Assembly (NCBI GenBank): GCA_963829545.1
Contig: CAWHIX010000011.1
Location: forward strand, 186,001 to 250,000
From: JAXGXJ01 sp963829545
GTDB lineage: Bacteria; Actinomycetota; Thermoleophilia; RBG-16-64-13
DNA length: 64,000 bases
Direction: 5' to 3'
Shown here: piece by piece, positions 37,391 to 45,038 of the stretch
How positions within the stretch are numbered: position 1 is the first letter of the stretch
Layout: every line of letters begins with the position of its first letter
Position numbers and translations under genes: made by a program
The notes under the pieces: generated by a model
The model's input: only the letters and a program-made list of their open reading frames with translations
Database searches by the model: none
Told to the model about the DNA's origin: nothing

Positions 37391-38626
37391 ATGACTCCCG
37401 ATAACTCCGCCGCCAGTTCCTACCCTGCCGACGCCACTCTCGCCAATCCCAGCCTACGACATCGGATCCCGCTCTACCCCAGCCAGTTCCTAGTTGCGAT
37501 GGCCATAGTCTCGCTGGGGCCTTTGCTCGATCCCATGATGACCGATCTGGGCATACCCCTCGACCAGGGTGGGCTCATCAGCGCCGGACTCTTCCTGGGG
37601 AACGTCGCTGCCATCGTCGTCCTGAATACGGCCTTGGCGAGACTCTCGGCGAAGGGGGTCCTCGTGGGCGCGACCGTCCTGCAGGGCGTGGGGCTGGTAG
37701 CGGCAGGACTGGTTCCCTGGAACCTTTGGTCGCTGTTCGCAGCCTATCTGTTGGTCGGTTTCAGCGGAGCGCTCATCAACACCACCTGCTGGGTGTGGGT
37801 TTCCGCGCACATGAAGCAGGACAGGGCGGCGGCGGCGTTGCGGATGATCCTGTTCTTCGCGCTGGCCATGATGAGCGTCCCCCTGATCATCGGCGTGGCC
37901 TTGGACGCGGGCGTCTCGTGGCGCTGGATCCTCGTGGCCGAGGGTTGCCTCGCCCTCCTGGTCGCGGCGACCGCCGGGTTCCTGCCCTTGCTCGACGTGT
38001 GCGGGCGCCAGAACGTCCGCCTTTCGCAGTTTCGGGAGGTGGTCGCCCACGACCGCAAGCTGCTGCTCGGGATAGTGATCGCGGGCTTCACCTACGTGGG
38101 GGCGGAGATGACGTTGAACATCTGGCTGCCCAAGTTCGAGATCGAGGTCTTCGGTGCCAGCGATACCTGGGCGAGTCTGAGCGTCACGCTCTTTTGGGTG
38201 GGTCTGATCGCAGGCCGGTTGACGGTGATGACGCTGACCCGGCGCTACTCTCCGGCGCGCCTGCTCTTGGTCTGCGCCTGTACGCTGGCCGTCTTCGTCG
38301 TGGCCCTCGCCTTGGCGCCCTCGCAGGTCGTCTCTCTGGTATTCGCTGTGGGCGCCGGCCTGGGAGCCTCAGCCTCCTACGGGCTCATCGGAAGCTACGC
38401 GGGCCGCTTCCCCGGGTGGCAGGCGGCGGTGGCGACATCGTTGTTCATACTATCGGGAGGTCTGGGCAGCATCGTGTTCCCCTACCTCCTGGGTCCCCTG
38501 GCCAGCTCAGTCGGGTTCCGGTTCGCCCTGGGGATGGTCGCGGTGCCGGCGCTCGCCTATGGGGCGGCTTCGCTCCTCATCCGCGCCCGGGCCGGCGAAG
38601 GCCGTGGATGGCGCCTAAGCCAGTAG
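37391..38626 (+). CDS. MFS transporter, 12-helix
   Basis: 411 residues from ATG 37391 (ribosome site weak) with about 12 hydrophobic segments. Features: DPMMTDLGIPLDQGGLISAGLFLGN in the first loop, WVWVSAHMKQDRAAAALRMI, WRWILVAEGCLALL at the end of helix 6, and WVGLIAGRLTVMTLTRRYSPARLL in the second half (motif A-like). It is placed between the LutBA fusion and the cyclase-family hydrolase and probably takes up or exports an organic acid of the cluster. Convergent with the next gene, 11 bases apart. Confidence 0.82.
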   Translation: MTPDNSAASSYPADATLANPSLRHRIPLYPSQFLVAMAIVSLGPLLDPMMTDLGIPLDQGGLISAGLFLGNVAAIVVLNTALARLSAKGVLVGATVLQGVGLVAAGLVPWNLWSLFAAYLLVGFSGALINTTCWVWVSAHMKQDRAAAALRMILFFALAMMSVPLIIGVALDAGVSWRWILVAEGCLALLVAATAGFLPLLDVCGRQNVRLSQFREVVAHDRKLLLGIVIAGFTYVGAEMTLNIWLPKFEIEVFGASDTWASLSVTLFWVGLIAGRLTVMTLTRRYSPARLLLVCACTLAVFVVALALAPSQVVSLVFAVGAGLGASASYGLIGSYAGRFPGWQAAVATSLFILSGGLGSIVFPYLLGPLASSVGFRFALGMVAVPALAYGAASLLIRARAGEGRGWRLSQ

Positions 38627-38637
38627 CCCCGGAGCCG

Positions 38638-39360
38638 TCAGGCAAGCGCAATGACCCTGGCCGGGCCGGAATCGGCGTTTAGCTTGATGGGAAGGGCCAT
38701 GATGTAGCACCGCTTTCCGGTCACCTCGTCGATCTGTCCCCCCAGATTCTCTATGAGCAGTATCTCGTTCTCGATGAGGCAGACTCGATGCAGCGGATGG
38801 TCCCAGTGATCCTGCTCGCTGCCCGGTTCCACGCAGATCGTATCCATGCCGATCATCTTGATCTTCTTCTCGAGCAAGAATCTCTCCGCAGCAACGCCGT
38901 CGAGTCCAGGGTGCAGGGTGCCGTACTCCTTGCTCCCGAATCGTTTGTGCCGGCCTGTGTTGATGAGCAGGATGTCGCCTTCCTCGATCCTGGGCTCCGC
39001 CCTCTCGAGGTCCTCCCCCGTGATGGGCGCGCAGTCCGCCAGATGCCTGAAATCGAGCACGACGCCCGTTCCCATGAAGGCGTCGAGCGGGAACTGGTCG
39101 ATTCTCTTTCCCTGCTTGTTGAAGTGCCAGGTCCCGTCGACATGCGTTCCCGTGTGTGTCGTGATCTGCACGTCGTGAAAGATGGGCCATCCCGGCGCAG
39201 GTCCCCTACCCCCACCACACATGGGAGGCGCACCTTCGGCCATATCGTGGCGTTCGACCAAGGTCCGCGCGCCTGCCGCCTCCTCCGCGGGATGCATCTG
39301 CATGTCGGAATAGGTCAGAACGCTCAGATCATAAGCCTTCTCGAACTGAATGCTGTTCAT
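38638..39360 (-). CDS. Cyclase-family (PF04199-type) metal-dependent hydrolase
   Basis: 240 residues from ATG 39360 with GGAGA upstream. The family metal motif is HTGTHVDGTWHF (about residues 68-79: HxGTHxDxxxH), with YDLSVLTYSDMQMHP at the N-terminus, GDILLINTGRHKRFG, HPGLDGVAAERFLLEKKIKMIGMDT, and a late acidic/His pair (HDHPLHRVCLIENEILLIENL region). Known members are kynurenine formamidase and isatin hydrolase, which open rings or hydrolyse amides with Mn/Zn. In this cluster, hydrolysis of a cyclic diketone or lactone is an attractive guess. Transcribed after the acyl-CoA dehydrogenase, 58 bases away. Confidence 0.85.
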   Translation of the reverse strand: MNSIQFEKAYDLSVLTYSDMQMHPAEEAAGARTLVERHDMAEGAPPMCGGGRGPAPGWPIFHDVQITTHTGTHVDGTWHFNKQGKRIDQFPLDAFMGTGVVLDFRHLADCAPITGEDLERAEPRIEEGDILLINTGRHKRFGSKEYGTLHPGLDGVAAERFLLEKKIKMIGMDTICVEPGSEQDHWDHPLHRVCLIENEILLIENLGGQIDEVTGKRCYIMALPIKLNADSGPARVIALA

Positions 39361-39418
39361 TTGATGCTCTCCATCTCCTCCTGGCGTCCACGATTGGATA
39401 GTGACTGCTCCACCACGT

Positions 39419-40624
39419 CTACACGGAGTAGTCGTAGTACCCTCTGGCCACGCGGTACTTGGCGATCTGCTGCCCTCCCAGCACCACCTGGGTGATCTTG
39501 GAGTCACGGAGGCACTTCTCGAGGCCATATTCCGGCGATAGACCGTTCGAGCCCAACAACTCCACCGCCTTGTTGCAGATCCACACGGAGGCATCGGCGG
39601 CGTAACTGCGCACGATGCTCGCCTTCGAGACCATCTCCCTGGAGTAGAGCGGCGGGTAGGCTCCATGCTCGTCCATCATCGTGGCCAGGTTGTAGACCGA
39701 GCCGCGCATGATCTCGAGCTTGATCGCCATGTCCGCGATGATGCCGGCCGCTAAGGACCACTCGCGCACCGGCTTGCCGTTGCTGATCCTGACCCCAGTG
39801 TATTCCAGCGCGATGTCGAATGCCGCTTGGGAGATACCCAGAGACTGCGTGGCGTTATGCCACTGGGCTCCGGAGGCTATCGCATGGTAGAAGTGCGCGT
39901 CGTGTCCCTGGCCGGCCACCCGGTATTCCCTGGGGACCCGAACGCCATCGTAGAAAACGCTCGTGTTCACGGAGGTGCAGTAGCCCATCTTGCGCTCCGG
40001 CTTGCCGAAGGTCAGTCCGGGCGCGTCGCCGGGTACGTAGATGAGAGCCACGCCGTCGTCGCCAAGGGACGGATCGGTGTTGCACACGGTCAGGTAGACG
40101 CTGGCGATGCCGGCATGGGTAGGCCACGATTTGTTGCCGTCGATCACCCATTCGTCCCCCTCGAGCCTTGCGCGGGTCTTGATCCCGCGGCCTCCGAGGA
40201 GCGGGTTCTCGGTGTCGGCTCCCCCCGTGGAGTCGGTCATCGATAAGCAGGCGTAGTTCACCTGATCGCCACAGAAGGCGGGCACGAAGCGATCGAGAAC
40301 CGCCTTGTTGCCGGCGAGCATGGCCGGCTGCAGGATCATCCCGGCGTTGATGCCGGCGCTCAGGCTCACTCCCGCATCGCCGCGCGCGAGCTCTTCGCAG
40401 ATGATGCTCAGCGTCACGTTCGAGACTCCGCCATCGCCTCCGTACTCCTCCGGGTAGCCGCTGCGTTGGATACCCAGATCCACGAGCTTGCGGAGGACCT
40501 CCTCTACGGAAGCGTGGTCCTGCTCGAGTTCTTCGCGTTTCGGGATGATCTCTCGGTCGACGAAGCTGCGGATCATGTCCCGTATCGCGCGCTGCTCGTC
40601 TGTGAGTAGATGGCTGAGATGCAT
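39419..40624 (-). CDS. Acyl-CoA dehydrogenase-family protein lacking the usual C-terminal catalytic Glu
   Basis: 401 residues, GAGGGGTG ribosome site. The fold is standard: LTDEQRAIRDMIRSFVDREI, ELARGDAGVSLSAGINAG, ACLSMTDSTGGAD (FAD-binding TEP/S-like block), YCTSVNTSVFYDGVRVP, and AVELLGSNGLSPEYGLEKCLRDSKI (Q-x-x-GGxGY-like block). Where most members read IYEGTxxIQ with the catalytic Glu, this has VVLGGQQIAKYRVAR, so the base is replaced by Leu. Some family members place the base elsewhere or use an Asp in another helix (cyclohexanecarboxyl-CoA enzymes). The substrate is therefore uncertain. Likely operon with the cyclase-family gene. Confidence 0.85.
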   Translation of the reverse strand: MHLSHLLTDEQRAIRDMIRSFVDREIIPKREELEQDHASVEEVLRKLVDLGIQRSGYPEEYGGDGGVSNVTLSIICEELARGDAGVSLSAGINAGMILQPAMLAGNKAVLDRFVPAFCGDQVNYACLSMTDSTGGADTENPLLGGRGIKTRARLEGDEWVIDGNKSWPTHAGIASVYLTVCNTDPSLGDDGVALIYVPGDAPGLTFGKPERKMGYCTSVNTSVFYDGVRVPREYRVAGQGHDAHFYHAIASGAQWHNATQSLGISQAAFDIALEYTGVRISNGKPVREWSLAAGIIADMAIKLEIMRGSVYNLATMMDEHGAYPPLYSREMVSKASIVRSYAADASVWICNKAVELLGSNGLSPEYGLEKCLRDSKITQVVLGGQQIAKYRVARGYYDYSV

Positions 40625-40682
40625 GATGTTTCACCCCTCGGTCTGGATGGTTACCGAGCGCATCAGCTTGAGGTCGTTTTTC

Positions 40683-40688
40683 ACTATA
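40683..40688 (-). promoter_or_regulatory. Candidate -10 box before the acyl-CoA dehydrogenase gene
   Basis: Minus strand TATAGT about 60 bases before the ATG at 40624. The -35 is poor; a near-palindrome GGTTTCGAACC lies at 40704-40714 where a regulator could assist. Confidence 0.3.
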
Positions 40689-40823
40689 GTCGACTTGCGG
40701 GGTTCGAAACCAATCCCAGGACAACTTCGTCAACAGAGGGTGTGGCCTGCACGTCGGTCATGGGAGCACGGGTCGCTCTTCCCGGATAGAGAGCGCCAGG
40801 AGGGCGCCCCGTAGGCCAGTAGC

Positions 40824-41192
40824 ATGGGGGTGCGAGAGATGAAGGTGAGAGTCGGGTACGTTCTTGCTTCCCTGCTTGTCGCCGCCGCCCTGGCTCTTGT
40901 CATCATCGTTTCTGCAAGCGGCGAGGCTGCACAACAGCGGCCGTCCTCGACTCGCCCCATGAGCGCCTCTGTGTGGACCCCCACAACGGCCGCGACGCCG
41001 TCAGGCTCGATCGACCTCCCTTGGGAGGACGACCAGCAGGACGAGATGAAGCTGCGGTACTTCGTCGAGTCGCAGGAAGGGGAAGCGGCGGTTGCCGCGC
41101 TCCTCTACACCGGCTATCGGGTTCAACCGGAGTTGTTGGGACCGGAGTTGTTGGGGCTCGAGGCGCTGCCCACTCCAGCAACTCTTCGATAG
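40824..41192 (+). CDS. Small secreted or membrane-anchored hypothetical protein
   Basis: 122 residues, or 117 from a second Met at 40839 that has GAGAG before it. A hydrophobic helix (VLASLLVAAALALVIIV, about residues 12-28) is followed by a Ser/Thr/Pro-rich low-complexity stretch (about 35-60), then an acidic segment (LPWEDDQQDEM). Near the C-terminus two adjacent 15-base copies encode PELLGPELLG (41129-41158). No family recognised. It lies alone between the divergent acyl-CoA dehydrogenase and the convergent DUF362 gene. Confidence 0.5.
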   Translation: MGVREMKVRVGYVLASLLVAAALALVIIVSASGEAAQQRPSSTRPMSASVWTPTTAATPSGSIDLPWEDDQQDEMKLRYFVESQEGEAAVAALLYTGYRVQPELLGPELLGLEALPTPATLR

Positions 41193-41240
41193 TCTGCGAT
41201 AGTCTGGTTCGCGCCGAGGGCGCCCGCTCTCTCGATGCGG

Positions 41241-42155
41241 CTACTCTTGGGCGAGGATGGTTCGAATCTTGTCGGCGGCTTCCCGACCCCGTTCGTCGAG
41301 CGGCGTCAACTCCATAGCCGAAGCGGATGAGGCTCCGACTCCGAGTTCTGCCGCTCTCCGTATCTGGTCCAGCTCGAAGACCGGTTTCTTCATCAAGCTG
41401 GATGCTCCGAACTCTCTCAGGATCGCCACTCCCGCCGCGTCGACGGCCACCCTGTCCTTGCCGGCAAGCATGAGTCCCGGTTCGACCTCTGTTCCTTTGT
41501 CCGGGCCCCCGCTGATGAACGCCTTCGCCGCGTCCACGATCACGAAGTCCACTTTGTAGAACTTGTTGATCTCGGCGATCATCAGCCGTTGGTATGGAGA
41601 GCCGTGGAGCTCCCACATGTAGTCGTACAGGCCTCCAGGGATCTTCTTGGCCACCAGACCGACTGAGTTCTTGAGTGACATCGTGAAGTGGCCACCATAC
41701 CCGTGCGTCTTGAGACAGCATGTTTGGATCACGACGTCCGACTCGAGAACCACCCTGGACATGTAGAAGCCTCTTAGCCAATGGGTCTCGCCTCGCCCGA
41801 TGTGGGCCCACCTATCCTTGGGCTCCTCGTCCAGGACTACGATCTTGAAGCCCGACTGTTCGGCCAGGTCGAACATCCCCAAGCGCTCGAGGTTCTCGCG
41901 GGTATCTCCCATGCCGCTTCTTTCGGCCAGAGTGATCTCGCCTGCTCCAGCCTCCTTCAGCACCGTCACGATCGCCCGAAGTGTGTCGGGGTGCGTCGAG
42001 GCCGGAAAGGGGTCGGCGCTGTTGAAATTGGCTTTGAGGACCACGCTCTTCCCGGAAAGGCCGGTCAGGCGGGCATTCTCGAACAGGCTTCTGACGGCCG
42101 CGTCTCTGTCCGAGGAGTCGATCAGGAGGACTTGGGAAGTGATTTCAGGACTCAT
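41241..42155 (-). CDS. DUF362 domain protein
   Basis: 304 residues. It follows the DUF362 pattern: VVLKANFNSADPFPASTHPDTLRAIVTVLKEAGA near the N-terminus, TLAERSGMGDT, SDVVIQTCCLKTHGYGGHFTMSLKNSVGLV in the middle, and FVIVDAAKAFISGGPDKGTEVEPGLMLAGKDRVAVDAAGVAILREFG. No ferredoxin motif is attached, unlike many DUF362 proteins. The family is of unknown function and often occurs in anaerobes with Fe-S redox enzymes. It is divergent from the nitrilase-family gene. Confidence 0.85.
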   Translation of the reverse strand: MSPEITSQVLLIDSSDRDAAVRSLFENARLTGLSGKSVVLKANFNSADPFPASTHPDTLRAIVTVLKEAGAGEITLAERSGMGDTRENLERLGMFDLAEQSGFKIVVLDEEPKDRWAHIGRGETHWLRGFYMSRVVLESDVVIQTCCLKTHGYGGHFTMSLKNSVGLVAKKIPGGLYDYMWELHGSPYQRLMIAEINKFYKVDFVIVDAAKAFISGGPDKGTEVEPGLMLAGKDRVAVDAAGVAILREFGASSLMKKPVFELDQIRRAAELGVGASSASAMELTPLDERGREAADKIRTILAQE

Positions 42156-42283
42156 GGGACCTTGTTCCCTTCATGCGAGGTCGCTGCCCCGAGCACATGC
42201 TGCAGATCGAGGTACCCGATACACTGTTCGGATAGTCATCACCGGTCAGGCAATCCGGGCAAGTCCTGAGGAGGAGGCGAGTT

Positions 42284-43210
42284 GTGACCAACACCATCCG
42301 TGTCGCGGCGGTGCAGATGGATCCGAAGCTGGCCGATGTCGCCGGCAACCTTGCCCGCTGCGTCGAGCTCTTGAGCACCGCCGTCGGTGCCGGAGCGCAG
42401 CTGGTCGTCTTCCCGGAAGCGGCGCTGAGCGGCTATGTCTTCGGCAGTCTGGAGGAGGCCATTCCGGTGGCCGAGCCCATCCCGGGCCCGAGCACCGATG
42501 CCGTCGCCGAGGCGTGCCGCCGACTCGATGTGCATGCGGTCGTGGGTCTGCTGGAGAAGGATGGCGACGACTACTACAACGCCTCAGCATTGATCGGCCC
42601 CGACGGACTGATAGGCAAGTACCGCAAGCTGCATCTGCCCTTTCTGGGGGTGGACCGCTTCCTCCGCCCGGGAAACCTTGCCCCCAAGGTGCACGAGACC
42701 AGATTGGGGAGGATCGGACTCAGCATCTGCTACGACCTCGACTTTCCCGAGTACCCCCGGGTGTTGGCTCTGATGGGTGCTCAGATCCTGGTGACAGCCA
42801 CCAACTGGCCCGACGATATCGAGTTCGTCCCCGACCACATCGTGCAGACCAGAGCCCGGGAGAACGTCATGAACCATGTCGCGGCCAACCGGGCCGGGGA
42901 AGAGCGAGGGGTCAGGTTCATCGGACGGAGCAAGATAGTGGATCACACGGGCGCCGCCTTGGTCGAGGGCAAGCACTTCGTCGAGGACTTGATCCTGGCC
43001 GACATCGATCCGTCTGCGGCCGACCAGAAGCACAAGGTCGTCATACCAGGGGAGCTGGAGGTGGATATGCTCAAGGACAGGCGGCCTGAGTTCTACGGTC
43101 TGCTCGCCGAAGGCATGGGTGCTTGCAGCACCCACATCGCCATCTCCTGCACTGCACCATCATTGGCCCCTTGTGGTGGTACCCGTCCGGCGAATCGCCC
43201 GTTAGACTGA
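42284..43210 (+). CDS. Carbon-nitrogen hydrolase (nitrilase superfamily)
   Basis: 308 residues from GTG 42284 after GAGGAGGCG. The catalytic triad is visible: Glu in VVFPEAALSGY (about residue 46), Lys in GKYRKLHLPF (about 113) and Cys in IGLSICYDLDFPEYPRVLA (about 149). It is an aliphatic amidase, N-carbamoylase or nitrilase type; the exact substrate cannot be assigned. The domain should end near RRPEFYGLL (about residue 270). The last ~35 codons run through a 7-bp hairpin (43116-43134) and look unlike the family, so the true stop may be hidden by an indel. Confidence 0.83.
   Translation: MTNTIRVAAVQMDPKLADVAGNLARCVELLSTAVGAGAQLVVFPEAALSGYVFGSLEEAIPVAEPIPGPSTDAVAEACRRLDVHAVVGLLEKDGDDYYNASALIGPDGLIGKYRKLHLPFLGVDRFLRPGNLAPKVHETRLGRIGLSICYDLDFPEYPRVLALMGAQILVTATNWPDDIEFVPDHIVQTRARENVMNHVAANRAGEERGVRFIGRSKIVDHTGAALVEGKHFVEDLILADIDPSAADQKHKVVIPGELEVDMLKDRRPEFYGLLAEGMGACSTHIAISCTAPSLAPCGGTRPANRPLD
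43116..43134 (+). terminator. Hairpin at the end of the nitrilase-family gene
   Basis: TGGGTGC (43116-43122), loop TTGCA, GCACCCA (43128-43134). It lies within the last open codons of the nitrilase-family frame, about where the family domain ends, and upstream of the Asp23 operon. Confidence 0.4.
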
Positions 43211-43249
43211 GACTGGATTCATACGCACACTGCCGAAGGGAGGCCACAG

Positions 43250-43696
43250 ATGGCCGGAGCAGATACGCAAGCGCAAAACGACATCACAGCCGAGAAAGCG
43301 CTGGGCAACGACGGTTTCATCCTTCAGACAGATCGAGGCATAACGACGGTCGCCGACGCCGTGGTTGCCAAGATGGCGGGTATCGCCGCCCGAGAGGTGG
43401 AAGGGGTCCACGGACTCGGCAAGTCGTTCCGGCGCTTGGTCGGGCGCGTGCGCTCCGGCGACTCGCTATCGCAGGGCGTCAACGTCGAGGTAGGCAAGAA
43501 GGAAGCGGCTATAGATCTCGTCATCGTCATGGAATACGGCTACTCCATCCCGATCGTTGCCCAAGCTCTTCGGGAGAACGTCATCGGGAAGGTGGAGAGT
43601 GGTACCGGACTGATCGTCAAGGAAGTCAACATCGAAGTCGACGACCTCTTCATCCCCTCCGAAGAAGCTTCTCCGACCGGAGCGCGGGTAGAGTAG
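43250..43696 (+). CDS. Asp23/Gls24-family envelope stress protein
   Basis: 148 residues from ATG 43250 behind GAAGGGAGG. The Asp23 core is clear: TTVADAVVAKMAGIAAREVEGVHGLG, GVNVEVGKKEAAIDLVIVMEYGYSIPIVAQALRENVIGKVE and VKEVNIEVDDLFIP. The family forms a soluble shell tethered to the membrane by AmaP-like partners. It is the first gene of a four-gene operon with two membrane proteins and a DUF2273-like protein. Confidence 0.9.
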   Translation: MAGADTQAQNDITAEKALGNDGFILQTDRGITTVADAVVAKMAGIAAREVEGVHGLGKSFRRLVGRVRSGDSLSQGVNVEVGKKEAAIDLVIVMEYGYSIPIVAQALRENVIGKVESGTGLIVKEVNIEVDDLFIPSEEASPTGARVE

Positions 43697-43700
43697 TCAC

Positions 43701-44246
43701 GTGTTCAACTGGCCGCGCCTAAGAGGGCTGGTCCTGCGCCTGTTCGGGCTGCTGATCTTCGCCGTGGCCGCATTGGCGGCCGTCGGCCTCGTGATGTACG
43801 GGGTCGTCGGTCCCCAAGACTGGTTCGTGAACGCCGCTGAGTCTTTCGCCACCTGGGTGTCCGCCCCGCTCTCGAGCGGGGCGGCCGTCCTCGTGGGAGC
43901 GGGTCTTCTGGTGCTCGCGGCCTTTCTCGCTGTCGTGATGGTGCCGCGTCGGCCGCGGACTCTTCCCGTGATACGAGATGAGAAGACGGGTACGACCTTG
44001 TTGGATGTGGTCTCCGTGGCGGAAGCGATCGAGTACAGGCTTCGTCTCGAGGTGGATCCCACGATCGGGGTGGAAGCCAAGGGCCGCCACCTCAGGGTGG
44101 TGACTCCGTTCGCTCCGAGCCGACCATTCGAACTGGTCGATCAAGCAGGCGCCAGCGTCAGGCGGCAACTCGAGCAGCTGGGTTTGGCGGAGACCGTCAA
44201 GTACCAGATCACCACCGGCCGCGAAACCAAGCGGAGGGTACAGTGA
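43701..44246 (+). CDS. Membrane protein of the Asp23 operon (AmaP-like)
   Basis: 181 residues from GTG 43701, four bases after the Asp23 stop. Two hydrophobic helices (about 10-33 and 55-75) are followed by a basic loop and a soluble domain of about 100 residues (TLLDVVSVAEAIEYRLRLEVDPTIGVEAKGRHLRVV), which resembles a short Asp23/DUF6286-like beta-alpha module. This layout fits AmaP, the membrane anchor of Asp23. It overlaps the next gene by GTGA. Confidence 0.7.
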   Translation: MFNWPRLRGLVLRLFGLLIFAVAALAAVGLVMYGVVGPQDWFVNAAESFATWVSAPLSSGAAVLVGAGLLVLAAFLAVVMVPRRPRTLPVIRDEKTGTTLLDVVSVAEAIEYRLRLEVDPTIGVEAKGRHLRVVTPFAPSRPFELVDQAGASVRRQLEQLGLAETVKYQITTGRETKRRVQ

Positions 44247-44794
44247 GATCGGTCCAGCGCATATCGGCCTGGCTCGGATGGGCCGCGCTGTTCGCAGTCG
44301 CCGTCCTCCTCATCCTGGAAGGGACAGGTCTGATCGATGCCACGTGGCGGGAGTGGATCGCTACCGCCACGCGCTGGGTGGCCCAGCCATCTATCGCCGC
44401 CTGGCTCGCCGCCTTGTTGGGTGCCCTTCTTGGCCTGGTCGCACTCATCATCCTCGTGGCCCAGTTCGCGCGAGCTCCCATGACTCGAGCGACCGTCCTC
44501 ATCGAAAGGAGCGCGGCAGGTGCGACCCTGGTGAGCCCAGTCGTGGTTCGTCGGGCCGCGGTCCAGCGACTCAAGGAGGTCGACGGGATCGTCGACGCCG
44601 CACCCTTCTCCCATGGGCGCAGACTGGATCTGCATCTGAGACTGGAGAGAGGCGCGAATGCGCCCCGAGTCGAGGAACAGGCCAGGGCGGCCCTCGATGG
44701 GAGTTTCTGGGACATGCTGGGCTTACCGCCGCAGCCGATCGACCTGACGCTGACCTACGCGACCGTTCTCACCCCGTCCGTGCCCGTCAACTGA
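44243..44794 (+). CDS. Second AmaP/DUF6286-like membrane protein
   Basis: 183 residues from GTG 44243, overlapping the previous stop. It repeats the same plan as its neighbour: two hydrophobic helices (about 10-30 and 50-72), then a soluble domain (VVRRAAVQRLKEVDGIVDAAPFSHGRRLDLHLRLERGANAPRVEEQARAALDG). It probably arose by duplication of the preceding gene. Role: membrane anchoring in the Asp23 operon (inference from context). Confidence 0.7.
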   Translation: MRSVQRISAWLGWAALFAVAVLLILEGTGLIDATWREWIATATRWVAQPSIAAWLAALLGALLGLVALIILVAQFARAPMTRATVLIERSAAGATLVSPVVVRRAAVQRLKEVDGIVDAAPFSHGRRLDLHLRLERGANAPRVEEQARAALDGSFWDMLGLPPQPIDLTLTYATVLTPSVPVN

Positions 44795-44806
44795 GCAGGA
44801 GACCAC

Positions 44807-44992
44807 ATGCGCCGCGCATACATCGGAATGATCATAGGAGTCGTAGCAGCCGTGATCTGGCACTGGCTCGGTTGGGAAGCCCTGGTATGGTCCATCGGGT
44901 TCGGCCTGATCGGGTTCGGGGTCGGCTCGGTACTGGACAATCCGGGCTGGCTCATCAGCCTCTTGGGAAGGCTCGATCGCCGGCAGGGCTAG
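44807..44992 (+). CDS. DUF2273-like small membrane protein
   Basis: 61 residues from ATG 44807, GCAGGAGA upstream. Two short hydrophobic segments (YIGMIIGVVAAVIWHWLG, LVWSIGFGLIGFGVGSVL) and a basic tail. Small proteins of this plan (DUF2273) accompany Asp23 and AmaP in many Gram-positive operons, which the gene order here matches. Confidence 0.75.
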   Translation: MRRAYIGMIIGVVAAVIWHWLGWEALVWSIGFGLIGFGVGSVLDNPGWLISLLGRLDRRQG

Positions 44993-45019
44993 GAGGCTGC
45001 GGCGCGTAGCAGACGTCCC

Positions 45020-45038
45020 GAGGCGAAGCCGTCGCCTC
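45020..45038. terminator. Bidirectional hairpin between convergent operons
   Basis: GAGGCGA (45020-45026), loop AGCCG, TCGCCTC (45032-45038). It sits between the DUF2273-like gene and the stop of the glucan synthase gene, where both transcripts end. Confidence 0.5.

Noticed and set aside
40695..40720. GGGTTCGAAACC resembling a tRNA T-loop
   Set aside because: No acceptor, D or anticodon arms around it; more likely a palindromic operator near the acyl-CoA dehydrogenase promoter.
41129..41158. Tandem 15-base repeat in the small secreted protein gene as a regulatory or CRISPR-like repeat
   Set aside because: Only two copies, in frame within an open reading frame (PELLG twice); a simple coding duplication.
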